A stretch of 64,000 nucleotides of DNA from Budorcas taxicolor (Eukaryota; Chordata; Mammalia; Artiodactyla; Bovidae): positions 1,860,001 through 1,924,000 of the forward strand of contig NW_026292661.1 in NCBI RefSeq assembly GCF_023091745.1, in the 5' to 3' direction. Of the stretch, positions 1 through 10,630 are shown one piece after another. Below the pieces are notes generated by a model, which was given only the letters and a program-made list of their open reading frames with translations, was not told the origin of the DNA and did not search any database. A program made the position numbers and the translations under genes. Numbering within the stretch: position 1 is the stretch's first letter; each line of letters starts with the position of its first letter.

Positions 1-26
1 CCCTTTCGAAGTTCAGAGGTGAGGTG
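1..26 (+). repeat. Left-edge partial monomer (26-bp stub)
   Basis: This is the last 26 bp of a monomer whose remainder lies outside the window. It reads TTCAGAGG at 12-19 where most copies read TTCCAGAGG, the same one-base deletion seen at the ends of the monomers at 843, 1658 and 35111. Confidence 0.9.
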
Positions 27-842
27 TGATCAGCCTCGAGACGCCTCAGCGGAAATGGGCCTCATCTCGCCTGGAGGGGAGAACCTCCTGGATTTTCTCG
101 AGTTGCGGCAGGTCTTCTCGAGTTACGACGGGGACCTCAGGGACCCGCTCTGGTGGCCTCAGGAAAGGCCAGTCCCCATGCGAGTTGCTAGGGGACCTCT
201 CGGGATTACTCTCCCATCCATGCCGGGGGCTCAGTCCTTGTGTGGAGTCGGGGCCGGAACCTGAGGATTCCTCTCCAGTGTTGCCATGGATCTTGGGGTG
301 CTTCTGAGTCTCCCCAGGGGAGTCAGGCCTCGTCTCGAGTGGGGGCATGCACGTGCGCTTTCCTCCCGAGCTGCAGCAGTAGTGTCACGCTTCCTGTCAC
401 GTGGATCAAGGGATCTGTGGCTTTCCCTCGAGGCTGTCCCTCGAGGCTTTCCCACGAGGCTTTCCCACAGGGCTGTGCCACGTGCCACCTTGGTGTGAGT
501 CGATCCTCGGCGTGAAAGACGAGCCGGTGAAAGGAATAGAGTTTCCTCTGGAATGGACTGAGACATCTGGGGGACTCTTGGAATGGTGGCACGACCCTGG
601 AGTTCCTCTCGCCGTTCCTGTTGAGAGGGCCTCCTCTTGAGATGCGATGGGATCGCCGGGAACTCTTTCCTGACGAAGCAGGGAAAGGATCCCTCATTTC
701 GAGCTACGTGGCGGAAACGGGGCTACTCTGGATGTGTGCGGGACCCTCGTGATTCCTCTCGAGTGGAGACGGCTATGTCGGGGAACTTCTTGATTTGCAC
801 CAAGGGTGTGAAGGACCCTTTCGAAGTTCCAGAGGTGAGGTG

Positions 843-1657
843 TGATCAGCCTCGAGACACCTTAGCGGAAATGGGCCTCCTCTCGCCTGGAGGGGAGAAC
901 CTCCTGGATTTTCTCGTGTTGCGGCAGGTCTTCTCGAGTTACGACGGGGATCTCAGGGACCCGCTCTGGTGGCCTCAGGAAAGGCCAGTCCCCATGCGAG
1001 TTGCTAGGGGACCTCTCGGGATTCCTCTCCCGTCCATGCCGGGGCCTCAGTCCTTGTGTGGAGTCGGGGCCGGAATCTGAGGATTCCTTTCCAGGGTTGC
1101 CATGGATCTTGGGGTGCTTCTGAGTCTCCCCAGGGGAGTCAGGCCTCGTCTCGAGTGCGGGCATGCACGTGCTCTTTCCTCCCGAGCTGCAGCAGTAGTG
1201 TCACGCTTCCTGTCACGTGGATCAAGGGATCTGTGGCTTTCCCTCGAGGCTGTCCCTCGAGGCTTTCCCACGAGGCTTTCCCACAGGGCTCTGCCAGGTG
1301 CCACCTTGGTGTGAGTCGATCCTCGGCCTGAAAGTCGAGTCGGTGAAGGGAAAAGAGGTTCCTCTGGAATGGACTGAGACATCTGGGGGACTCTTGGAAT
1401 GGTGGCACGACCCTGGAGTTCCTCTCACCGTTCCTGTTGAGAGGGTCTCCTCTTGAGATGCGACGGGAACGCCGGGAAATCTTTCCCGACGAAGCAGGGA
1501 AAGGATCCCTCATCTCGAGCTACGAGGCGGAAACGGGACTCCTCTGGATGTGGGCGGGACCCTCGTGATTCCTCTCGAGTGGAGACGGGAATGTCGGGGA
1601 ACTTCTTGATTTGCACCAAGGGTGTGAAGGACCCTTTCGAAGTTCAGAGGTGAGGTG
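843..1657 (+). repeat. 815-bp monomer with divergent 3' half
   Basis: This monomer is one base short, lacking a C in TTC(C)AGAGG near 1644. Its 3' half carries a variant cluster rare elsewhere: CCAGGTG instead of CCACGTG near 1296, GGCCTGAAAGTCGAGTCGG near 1326-1344, CTCTCACCG near 1425, and GGGACTCC near 1537. The same cluster occurs in the monomer at 6552. Its 5' half has CTCGTGTTGCGG near 913, otherwise seen at 18791 and 26951. Confidence 0.88.
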
Positions 1658-2472
1658 TGATCAGCCTCGAGACGCCTCAGCGGAAATGGGCCTCATCTCG
1701 CCTGGAGGGGAGAACCTCCTGGATTTTCTCGAGTTGCGGCAGGTCTTCTCGAGTTACGACGGGGACCTCAGGGACCCGCTCTGGTGGCCTCAGGAAAGGC
1801 CAGTCCCCATGCGAGTTGCTAGGGGACCTCTCGGGATTCCTCTCCCGTCCATGCCGGGGCCTCAGTCCTTGTGTGGAGTCGGGGCCGGAACCTGAGGATT
1901 CCTCTCCAGGGTTGCCATGGATCTTGGGGTGCTTCTGAGTCTCCCCAGGGGAGTCAGGCCTCGTCTCGAGTGGGGGCATGCACGTGCGCTTTCCTCCCGA
2001 GCTGCAGCAGTAGTGTCACGCTTCCTGTCACGTGGATCAAGGGATCTGTGGCTTTCCCTCGAGGCTGTCCCTCGAGGCTTTCCCACGAGGCTTTCCCACA
2101 GGGCTGTGCCACGTGCCACCTTGGTGTGAGTCGATCCTCGGCGTGAAAGACGAGCCGGTGAAGGGAAAAGAGGTTCCTCTGGAATGGACTGAGACATCTG
2201 GGGGACTCTTGGAATGGTGGCACGACCCTGGAGTTCCTCTCGCCGTTCCTGTTGAGAGGGCCTCCTCTTGAGATGCGACGGGAAAGCCGGGAACTCTTTC
2301 CCGACGAAGCAGGGAAAGGATCCCTCATCTCGAGCTACGAGGCGGAAACGGGGCTCCTCTGGATGTGGGCGGGACCCTCGTGATTCCTCTCGAGTGGAGA
2401 CGGGAATGTCGGGGAACTTCTTGATTTGCACCAAGGGTGTGAAGGACCCTTTCGAAGTTCAGAGGTGAGGTG
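1658..2472 (+). repeat. 815-bp monomer
   Basis: This monomer is close to the common sequence but ends with the one-base deletion TTCAGAGG near 2459, so the two consecutive monomers at 843 and 1658 share the same terminal indel. That is the simplest sign of a local duplication or exchange at the left of the window. Confidence 0.9.
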
Positions 2473-2790
2473 TGATCAGCCTCGAGACGCCTCAGCGGAA
2501 ATGGGCCTCATCTCGCCTGGAGGGGAGAACCTCCTGGATTTTCTCGAGTTGCGGCAGGTCTTCTCGAGTTACGACGGGGACCTCAGGGACCCGCTCTGGT
2601 GGCCTCAGGAAAGGCCAGTCCCCATGCGAGTTGCTAGGGGACCTCTCGGGATTCCTCTCCCGTCCATGCCGGGGCCTCAGTCCTTGTGTGGAGTCGGGGC
2701 CGGAACCTGAGGATTCCTCTCCAGGGTTGCCATGGATCTTGGGGTGCTTCTGAGTCTCCCCAGGGGAGTCAGGCCTCGTCTCGAGTGGGG

Positions 2791-2804
2791 GCATGCACGT
2801 GCGC
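2791..2804 (+). other. Alternating purine-pyrimidine tract (Z-DNA candidate)
   Basis: GCATGCACGTGCGC is 14 nt of strict purine-pyrimidine alternation and contains a GCATGC (SphI) site. It recurs in most monomers at offset ~318. Variants break it in some copies: GCATTC in the monomers at 32663 and 34295, and GCGTGC (still alternating) at 53878, 56326, 57958 and 60406. Adoption of Z-form is only a prediction from sequence. Confidence 0.6.
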
Positions 2805-2930
2805 TTTCCTCCCGAGCTGCAGCAGTAGTGTCACGCTTCCTGTCACGTGGGTCAAGGGATCTGTGGCTTTCCCTCGAGGCTGTCCCTCGAGGCTTTCCCA
2901 CGAGGCTTTCCCACAGGGCTGTGCCACGTG
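2796..2930. promoter_or_regulatory. Three CACGTG palindromes (E-box-like) per monomer
   Basis: CACGTG occurs at 2796-2801, 2844-2849 and 2925-2930, 48 and 81 bp apart, and the trio recurs at the same offsets in most monomers. CACGTG is the high-affinity E-box bound by the USF and MYC/MAX bHLH families and is sensitive to CpG methylation. Binding or transcription from the array is inference. The monomers at 843 and 6552 have CAGGTG at the third site, and the one at 33479 loses the second. Confidence 0.45.
2865..2929 (+). repeat. Five-copy 13-bp tandem repeat inside the monomer
   Basis: Five consecutive 13-mers: GGCTTTCCCTCGA, GGCTGTCCCTCGA, GGCTTTCCCACGA, GGCTTTCCCACAG and GGCTGTGCCACGT. It recurs at offset ~392 in every monomer. 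Its 13-bp period does not fit the 31-bp subunit phase of the rest, so it looks like a secondary expansion inside an older monomer. In the monomers at 38374 and 40822 the third copy has become GGGTTTCCCTCGA. Confidence 0.85.
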
Positions 2931-3288
2931 CCACCTTGGTGTGAGTCGATCCTCGGCGTGAAAGACGAGCCGGTGAAGGGAAAAGAGGTTCCTCTGGAAT
3001 GGACTGAGACATCTGGGGGACTCTTGGAATGGTGGCACGACCCTGGAGTTCCTCTCGCCGTTCCTGTTGAGAGGGCCTCCTCTTGAGATGCGACGGGAAA
3101 GCCGGGAACTCTTTCCCGACGAAGCAGGGAAAGGATCCCTCATCTCGAGCTACGAGGCGGAAACGGGGCTCCTCTGGATGTGGGCGGGACCCTCATGATT
3201 CCTCTCGAGTGGAGACGGCTAGGTCGGGGAACTTCTTGATTTGCACCAAGGGTGTGAAGGACCCTTTCGAAGTTCCAGAGGTGAGGTG

Positions 3289-4104
3289 TGATCAGCCTCG
3301 AGACGCCTCAGCGGAAAAGGGCCTCATCTCGCCTGGAGCGGAGAACCTCCTAGATTTTCTCGAGTTGCGGCAGGTCTTCTCGAGTTACGATGGGGACCAC
3401 AGGGACCCGCTCTGGTGGCCTCAGGAAAGGCCAGTCCCCATGCGAGTTGCTAGGGGACCTCTCGGGATTCCTCTCCCGTCCATGCCGGGGCCTCAGTCCT
3501 TGTGTGGAGTCGGGGCCGGAACCTGAGGATTCCTCTCCAGGGTTGCCATGGATCTTGGGGTGCTTCTGAGTCTCCCCAGGGGAGTCAGGCCTCGTCTCGA
3601 GTGGGGGCATGCACGTGCGCTTTCCTCCCGAGCTGCAGCAGTAGTGTCACGCTTCCTGTCACGTGGATCAAGGGATCTGTGGCTTTCCCTCGAGGCTGTC
3701 CCTCGAGGCTTTCCCACGAGGCTTTCCCACAGGGCTGTGCCACGTGCCACCTTGGTGTGAGTCGATCCTCGGCGTGAAAGACGAGCCGGTGAAGGGAAAA
3801 GAGGTTCCTCTGGAATGGACTGAGACATCTGGGGGACTCTTGGAATGGTGGCACGACCCTGGAGTTCCTCTCGCCGTTCCTGTTGAGAGGGCCTCCTCTT
3901 GAGATGCGACGGGAAGGCCGGGAACTCTTTCCCGACGAAGCAGGGAAAGGATCCCTCATCTCGAGCTACGAGGCGGAAACGGGGCTCCTCTGGATGTGGG
4001 CGGGACCCTCGTGATTCCTCTCGAGTGGAGACGGCTAGGTCGGGGAACTTCTTGATTTGCACCAAGGGTGTGAAGGACCCTTTCGAAGTTCCAGAGGTGA
4101 GGTG
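3289..4104 (+). repeat. Monomer with a distinctive 5' haplotype (pair of 9815)
   Basis: The first 130 bp carries four uncommon variants together: GAAAAGGGCC, GGAGCGGAG, CCTAGATTTT and GACCACAGGG. The same four occur in the monomer at 9815, 6526 bp away, which is eight monomers less the two single-base deletions between. The two also share CCCTCATGATT just upstream (near 3192 and 9718). Confidence 0.85.
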
Positions 4105-5736
4105 TGATCAGCCTCGAGTCGCCTCAGCGGAAATCGGCCTCATCGTGCCTGGAGGGGAGAACCTCCTGGATTTTCTCGAGTTGCGGCAGGTCTTCTCGAG
4201 TTACGACGGGGACCTCAGGGACCCGCTCTGGTGGCCTCAGGAAAGGCCAGTCCCCATGCGAGTTGCTAGGGGACCTCTCGGGATTCCTCTCCCGTCCATG
4301 CCGGGGCCTCAGTCCTTGTGTGGAGTCGGGGCCGGAACCTGAGGATTCCTCTCCAGGGTTGCCATGGATCTTGGGGTGCTTCTGAGTCTCCCCAGGGGAG
4401 TCAGGCCTCGTCTCGAGTGGGGGCATGCACGTGCGCTTTCCTCCCGAGCTGCAGCAGTAGTGTCACGCTTCCTGTCACGTGGATCAAGGGATCTGTGGCT
4501 TTCCCTCGAGGCTGTCCCTCGAGGCTTTCCCACGAGGCTTTCCCACAGGGCTGTGCCACGTGCCACCTTGGTGTGAGTCGATCCTCGGCGTGAAAGACGA
4601 GCCAGTGAAGGGAAAAGAGGTTCCTCTGGAATGGACTGAGACATCTGGGGGACTCTTGGAATGGTGGCACGACCCTGGAGTTCCTCTCGCCGTTCCTGTT
4701 GAGAGGGCCTCCTCTTGAGATGCGACGGGAACGCCGGGAACTCTTTCCCGACGAAGCAGGGAAAGGATCCCTCATCTCGAGCTACGAGGCGGAAACGGGG
4801 CTCCTCTGGATGTGGGCGGGACCCGCGTGATTCCTCTCGAGTGGAGACGGCTAGGTCGGGGAACTTCTTGATTTGCACCAAGGGTGTGAAGGACCCTTTC
4901 GAAGTTCCAGAGGTGAGGTGTGATCAGCCTCGAGTCGCCTCAGCGGAAATGGGCCTCATCGCGCCTGGAGGGGAGAACCTCCTGGATTTTCTCGAGTTGC
5001 GGCAGGTCTTCTCGAGTTACGACGGGGACCTCAGGGACCCGCTCTGGTGGCCTCAGGAAAGGCCAGTCCCCATGCGAGTTGCTAGGGGACCTCTCGGGAT
5101 TCCTCTCCCGTCCATGCCGGGGCCTCAGTCCTTGTGTGGAGTCGGGGCCGGAACCTGAGGATTCCTCTCCAGGGTTGCCATGGATCTTGGGGTGCTTCTG
5201 AGTCTCCCCAGGGGAGTCAGGCCTCTTCTCGAGTGGGGGCATGCACGTGCGCTTTCCTCCCGAGCTGCAGCAGTAGTGTCACGCTTCCTGTCACGTGGAT
5301 CAAGGGATCTGTGGCTTTCCCTCGAGGCTGTCCCTCGAGGCTTTCCCACGAGGCTTTCCCACAGGGCTGTGCCACGTGCCACCTTGGTGTGAGTCGATCC
5401 TCGGCGTGAAAGACGAGCCAGTGAAGGGAAAAGAGGTTCCTCTGGAATGGACTGAGACATCTGGGGGACTCTTGGAATGGTGGCACGACCCTGGAGTTCC
5501 TCTCGCCGTTCCTGTTGAGAGGGCCTCCTCTTGAGATGCGACGGGAACGCCGGGAACTCTTTCCCGACGAAGCAGGGAAAGGATCCCTCATCTCGAGCTA
5601 CGAGGCGGAAACGGGGCTCCTCTGGATGTGGGCGGGACCCGCGTGATTCCTCTCGAGTGGAGACGGCTAGGTCGGGGAACTTCTTGATTTGCACCAAGGG
5701 TGTGAAGGACCCTTTCGAAGTTCCAGAGGTGAGGTG
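4105..5736 (+). repeat. Pair of closely related adjacent monomers
   Basis: The monomers at 4105 and 4921 share CTCGAGTCGCC at the left edge, a variant in the CATCNNGCC stretch, GAGCCAGTG and CCGCGTG. They look like a recent local duplication; the next copy (5737) keeps the 3' variants only. Confidence 0.75.
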
Positions 5737-6551
5737 TGATCAGCCTCGAGACGCCTCAGTGGAAATGGGCCTCATCTCGCCTGGAGGGGAGAACCTCCTG
5801 GATTTATTCGAGTTGCGGCAGGTGTTCTCGAGTTACGACGGGGACCTCAGGGACCCGCTCTGGTGGCCTCAGGAAAGGCCAGTCCCCATGCGAGTTGCTA
5901 GGGGACCTCTCGTATTCCTCTCCCGTCCATGCCGGGGCCTCAGTCCTTGTGTGGAGTCGGGGCCGGAACCTGAGGATTCCTCTCCAGTGTTGCCATGGAT
6001 CTTGGGGTGCTTCTGAGTCTCCCCAGGGGAGTCAGGCCTCGTCTCGAGTGGGGGCATGCACGTGCGCTTTCCTCCCGAGCTGCAGCAGGATTGTCACGCT
6101 TCCTGTCACGTGGATCAAGGGATCTGTGGCTTTCCCTCGAGGCTGTCCCTCGAGGCTTTCCCACGAGGCTTTCCCACAGGGCTGTGCCACGTGCCACCTT
6201 GGTGTGAGTCGATCCTCGGCGTGAAAGACGAGCCAGTGAAGGGAAAAGAGGTTCCTCTGGAATGGACTGAGACATCTGGGGGACTCTTGGAATGGTGGCA
6301 CGACCCTGGAGTTCCTCTCGCCGTTCCTGTTGAGAGGGCCTCCTCTTGAGATGCGACGGGAACGCCGGGAACTCTTTCCCGACGAAGCAGGGAAAGGATC
6401 CCTCATCTCGAGCTACGAGGCGGAAACGGGGCTCCTCTGGATGTGGGCGGGACCCGCGTGATTCCTCTCGAGTGGAGACGGCTAGGTCGGGGAACTTCTT
6501 GATTTGCACCAAGGGTGTGAAGGACCCTTTCGAAGTTCCAGAGGTGAGGTG
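5737..6551 (+). repeat. 815-bp monomer with an internal deletion
   Basis: Near 5911-5918 it reads CGTATTCC where the common text is CGGGATTCC, a net loss of one base plus a substitution. Other private changes are GATTTATTCGAG near 5803 and CAGCAGGATTGTC near 6084. Confidence 0.88.
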
Positions 6552-7366
6552 TGATCAGCCTCGAGACGCCTCAGTGGAAATGGGCCTCATCTCGCCTGGA
6601 GGGGAGAACCTCCTGGATTTTCTCGAGTTGGGGCAGGTCTTCTCGAGTTACGACGGGGACCTCAGGGACCCGCTCTGGTGGCCTCAGGAAAGGCCAGTCC
6701 CCATGCGAGTTGCTAGGGGACCTCTCGGGATTCCTCTCCCGTCCATGCCGGGGCCTCAGTCCTTGTGTGGAGTCGGGGCCGGAACCTGAGGATTCCTCTC
6801 CAGTGTTGCCATGGATCTTGGGGTGCTTCTGAGTCTCCCCAGGGGAGTCAGGCCTCGTCTCGAGTGGGGGCATGCACGTGCTTTTTCCTCCCGAGCTGCA
6901 GCAGTAGTGTCACGCTTCCTGTCACGTGGTTCAAGGGATCTGTGGCTTTCCCTCGAGGCTGTCCCTCGAGGCTTTCCCACGAGGCTTTCCCAAGGGCTCT
7001 GCCAGGTGCCACCTTGGTGTGAGTCGATCCTCGGCCTGAAAGTCGAGTCGGTGAAAGGAAAAGAGGTTCCTCTGGAATGGACTGAGACATCTGGGGGACT
7101 CTTGGAATGGTGGCACGACCCTGGAGTTCCTCTCACCGTTCCTGTTGAGAGGGCCTCCTCTTGAGATGCGACGGGAACGCCGGGAACTCTTTCCCGACGA
7201 AGCAGGGAAAGGATCCCTCATCTCGAGCTACGAGGCGGAAACGGGACTCCTCTGGATGTGGGCGGGACCCTCGTGATTCCTCTCGAGTGGAGACGGGTAT
7301 GTCGGGGAACTTCTTGATTTGCACCAAGGGTGTGAAGGACCCTTTCGAAGTTCCAGAGGTGAGGTG
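6552..7366 (+). repeat. 815-bp hybrid monomer sharing its 3' half with the monomer at 843
   Basis: A one-base deletion changes the end of the 13-bp ladder to CCCAAGGGCTC near 6990. From there to about 7250 it follows the rare haplotype of the monomer at 843 (CCAGGTG, GGCCTGAAAGTCGAGTCGG, CTCTCACCG, GGGACTCC). The 5' half resembles its left neighbour, with CCTCAGTGG as at 5737. This mosaic pattern is expected after unequal exchange or conversion. Confidence 0.82.
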
Positions 7367-8998
7367 TGATCAGCCTCGAGACGCCTCAGCGGAAATGGGC
7401 CTCATCTCGCCTGGAGGGGAGAACCTCCTGGATTTTCTCGAGTTGCAGCAGGTCTTCTCGAGTTACGACGGGGACCTCAGGGACCCGCTCTGGTGGCCTC
7501 AGGAAAGGCCAGTCCCCATGCGAGTTGCTAGGGGACCTCTCGGGATTCCTCTCCCGTCCATGCCGGGGCCTCAGTCCTTGTGTGGAGTCGGGGCCGGAAC
7601 CTGAGGATTCCTCTCCAGTGTTGCCATGGATCTTGGGGTGCTTCTGAGTCTCCCCAGGGGAGTCAGGCCTCGTCTCGAGTGGGGGCATGCACGTGCGCTT
7701 TCCTCCCGAGCTGCAGCAGTAGTGTCACGCTTCCTGTCACGTGGATCAAGGGATCTGTGGCTTTCCCTCGAGGCTGTCCCTCGAGGCTTTCCCACGAGGC
7801 TTTCCCACAGGGCTGTGCCACGTGCCACCTTGGTGTGAGTCGATCCTCGGCGTGAAAGACGAGCCAGTGAAGGGAAAAGAGGTTCCTCTGGAATGGACTG
7901 AGACATCTGGGGGACTCTTGGAATGGTGGCACGACCCTGGAGTTCCTCTCGCTGTTCCTGTTGAGAGGGCCTCCTCTTGAGATGCGACGGGAAGGCCGGG
8001 TACTCTTTCCCGACGAAGCAGGGAAAGGATCCCTCATCTCGAGCTACGAGGCGGAAACGGGGCTCCTCTGGATGTGGGCGGGACCCTCGTGACTCCTCTC
8101 GAGTGGAGACGGCTAGGTCGGGGAACTTCTTGATTTGCACCAAGGGTGTGAAGGACCCTTTCGAAGTTCCAGAGGGGAGGTGTGATCAGCCTCGAGACGC
8201 CTCAGCGGAAATGGGCCTCATCTCGCCTGGAGGGGAGAACCTCCTGGATTTTCTCGAGTTGCGGCAGGTCTTCTCGAGTTACGACGGGGACCTCAGGGAC
8301 CCGCTCTGGTGGCCTCAGGAAAGGCCAGTCCCCATGCGAGTTGCTAGGGGCCCTCTCGGGATTCCTCTCCCGTCCATGCCGGGGCCTCAGTCCTTGTGTG
8401 GAGTCGGGGCCGGAACCTGAGGATTCCTCTCCAGTGTTGCCATGGATCTTGGGGTGCTTCTGAGTCTCCCCAGGGGAGTCAGGCCTCGTCTCGAGTGGGG
8501 GCATGCACGTGCGCTTTCCTCCCGAGCTGCAGCAGTAGTGTCACGCTTCCTGTCACGTGGATCAAGGGATCTGTGGCTTTCCCTCGAGGCTGTCCCTCGA
8601 GGCTTTCCCACGAGGCTTTCCCACAGGGCTGTGCCACGTGCCACCTTGGTGTGAGTCGATCCTCGGCGTGAAAGACGAGCCGGTGAAGGGAAAAGAGGTT
8701 CCTCTGGAATGGACTGAGACATCTGGGGGACTCTTGGAATGGTGGCACGACCCTGGAGTTCCTCTCGCCGTTCCTGTTGAGAGGGCCTCCTCTTGAGATG
8801 CGACGGGAAGGCCGGGAACTCTTTCCCGACGAAGCAGGGAAAGGATCCCTCATCTCGAGCTACGAGGCGGAAACGGGGCTCCTCTGGATGTGGGCGGGAC
8901 CCTCGTGATTCCTCTCGAGGGGAGACGGGTATGTCGGGGAACTTCTTGTTTTGCACCAAGGGTGTGAAGGACCCTTTCGAAGTTCCAGAGGTGAGGTG

Positions 8999-9814
8999 TG
9001 ATCAGCCTCGAGACGCCTCAGCGGAAATGGGCCTCATCTCGCCTGGAGGGGAGAACCTCCTGGATTTTCTCGAGTTGCGGCAGGTCTTCTCGAGTTACGA
9101 CGGGGACCTCAGGGACCCGCTCTGGTGGCCTCAGGAAAGGCCAGTCCCCATGCGAGTTGCTAGGGGACCTCTCGGGATTCCTCTCCCGTCCATGCCGGGG
9201 CCTCAGTCCTTGTGTGGAGTCGGGGCCGGAACCTGAGGATTCCTCTCCAGTGTTGCCATGGATCTTGGGGTGCTTCTGAGTCTCCCCAGGGGAGTCAGGC
9301 CTCGTCTCGAGTGGGGGCATGCACGTGCGCTTTCCTCCCGAGCTGCAGCAGTAGTGTCACTCTTCCTGTCACGTGGATCAAGGGATCTGTGGCTTTCCCT
9401 CGAGGCTGTCCCTCGAGGCTTTCCCACGAGGCTTTCCCACAGGGCTGTGCCACGTGCCACCTTGGTGTGAGTCGATCCTCGGCGTCTAAGACGAGCCGGT
9501 GAAGGGAAAAGAGGTTCCTCTGGAATGGACTGAGACATCTGGGGGACTCTTGGAATGGTGGCACGACCCTGGAGTTCCTCTCGAAGTTCCTGTAGAGAGG
9601 GCCTCCTCTTGAGATGCGACGGGAACGCCGGGAACTCTTTCCCGACGAAGCAGGGAAAGGATCCCTCATCTCGAGCTACGAGGCCGAAACGGGGCTCCTC
9701 TGGATGTGGGCGGGACCCTCATGATTCCTCTCGAGTGGAGACGGCTAGGTCGGGGAACTTCTTGATTTGCACCAAGGGTGTGAAGGACCCTTTCGAAGTT
9801 CCAGAGGTGAGGTG
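8999..9814 (+). repeat. Monomer carrying the GTCTAAGACG / GAAGTTCCTGTAG haplotype
   Basis: GGCGTCTAAGACG at 9481 replaces GGCGTGAAAGACG, CTCGAAGTTCCTGTAGAG near 9578 replaces CTCGCCGTTCCTGTTGAG, and GAGGCCGAAAC follows near 9680. The full set recurs only in the monomers at 19607 and 28. kb (27767), 10608 and 18768 bp away. A partial set without CTAAG appears between 33 and 44 kb, so it is a useful marker for tracing exchange across the window. Confidence 0.85.
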
Positions 9815-10630
9815 TGATCAGCCTCGAGACGCCTCAGCGGAAAAGGGCCTCATCTCGCCTGGAGCGGAGAACCTCCTAGATTTTCTCGAGTTGCGGCAGG
9901 TCTTCTCGAGTTACGACGGGGACCACAGGGACCCGCTTTGGTGGCCTCAGGAAAGGCCAGTCCCCATGCGAGTTGCTAGGGGACCTCTCGGGATTCCTCT
10001 CCCGTCCATGCCGGGGCCTCAGTCCTTGTGTGGAGTCGGGGCCGGAACCTGAGGATTCCTCTCCAGTGTTGCCATGGATCTTGGGGTGCTTCTGAGTCTC
10101 CCCAGGGGAGTCAGGCCTCGTCTCGAGTGGGGGCATGCACGTGCGCTTTCCTCCCGAGCTGCAGCAGTAGTGTCACGCTTCCTGTCACGTGGATCAAGGG
10201 ATCTGTGGCTTTCCCTCGAGGCTGTCCCTCGAGGCTTTCCCACGAGGCTTTCCCACAGGGCTGTGCCACGTGCCACCTTGGTGTGAGTCGATCCTCGGCG
10301 TGAAAGACGAGCCGGTGAAGGGAAAAGAGGTTCCTCTGGAATGGACTGAGACATCTGGGGGACTCTTGGAATGGTGGCACGACCCTGGAGTTCCTCTCGC
10401 CGTTCCTGTTGAGAGGGCCTCCTCTTGAGATGCGACGGGAACGCCGGGAACTCTTTCCTGACGAAGCAGGGAAAGGATCCCTCATCTCGAGCTACGAGGC
10501 GGAAACGGGGCTCCTCTGGATGTGGGCGGGACCCTCGTGATTCCTCTCGAGTGGAGACGGCTAGGTCGGGGAACTTCTTGATTTGAACCAAGGGTGTGAA
10601 GGACCCTTTCGAAGTTCCAGAGGGGAGGTG
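9815..10630 (+). repeat. Monomer with a distinctive 5' haplotype (pair of 3289)
   Basis: It shares four clustered variants with the monomer at 3289 but has GCTTTGGTGG near 9936 and the GTGTTGCC state near 10068, where 3289 has GGGTTGCC. The pair is therefore related but not recent. A private change, TTGAACCAAG, lies near 10583. Confidence 0.82.

Larger units (their letters stand above)
2473..3288 (+). repeat. Reference monomer (816 bp) with ~31-bp internal subunits
   Basis: I used this near-typical copy to describe the unit. CTCGAG starts at 2481, 2543, 2563, 2780, 2873, 2886, 3144 and 3204. Several gaps are exact multiples of 31: 62, 217 and 93. The motif ATTCCTCT recurs 62 bp apart at 2651 and 2713, and related NTTCCTCT or NCTCCTCT motifs at 2988, 3048, 3168 and 3198 are 60, 120 and 30 bp apart. 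The monomer is therefore built of degenerate ~30/31-bp subunits, as known for bovid and cervid satellite I. It has single TGATCA and GGATCC sites. Confidence 0.85.

Noticed and set aside
2473..3288. CENP-B box in the monomer
   Set aside because: I looked for TTCG-N4-A-N2-CGGG on both strands. The nearest text (CGAGGCGGAAACGGG near 3153, and the reverse of CCCGACGAAG near 3116) lacks the needed TTCG or the central A. A pattern search of all monomers would settle it.
3493..4065. A 190-codon minus-strand frame, and matching frames of 70-214 codons on both strands, present once per monomer across the array
   Set aside because: The frames overlap each other in several phases and on both strands, recur every 816 bp, and are broken or lengthened by random substitutions in individual copies. 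They show no recognisable domain. They reflect a GC-rich, stop-poor repeat.
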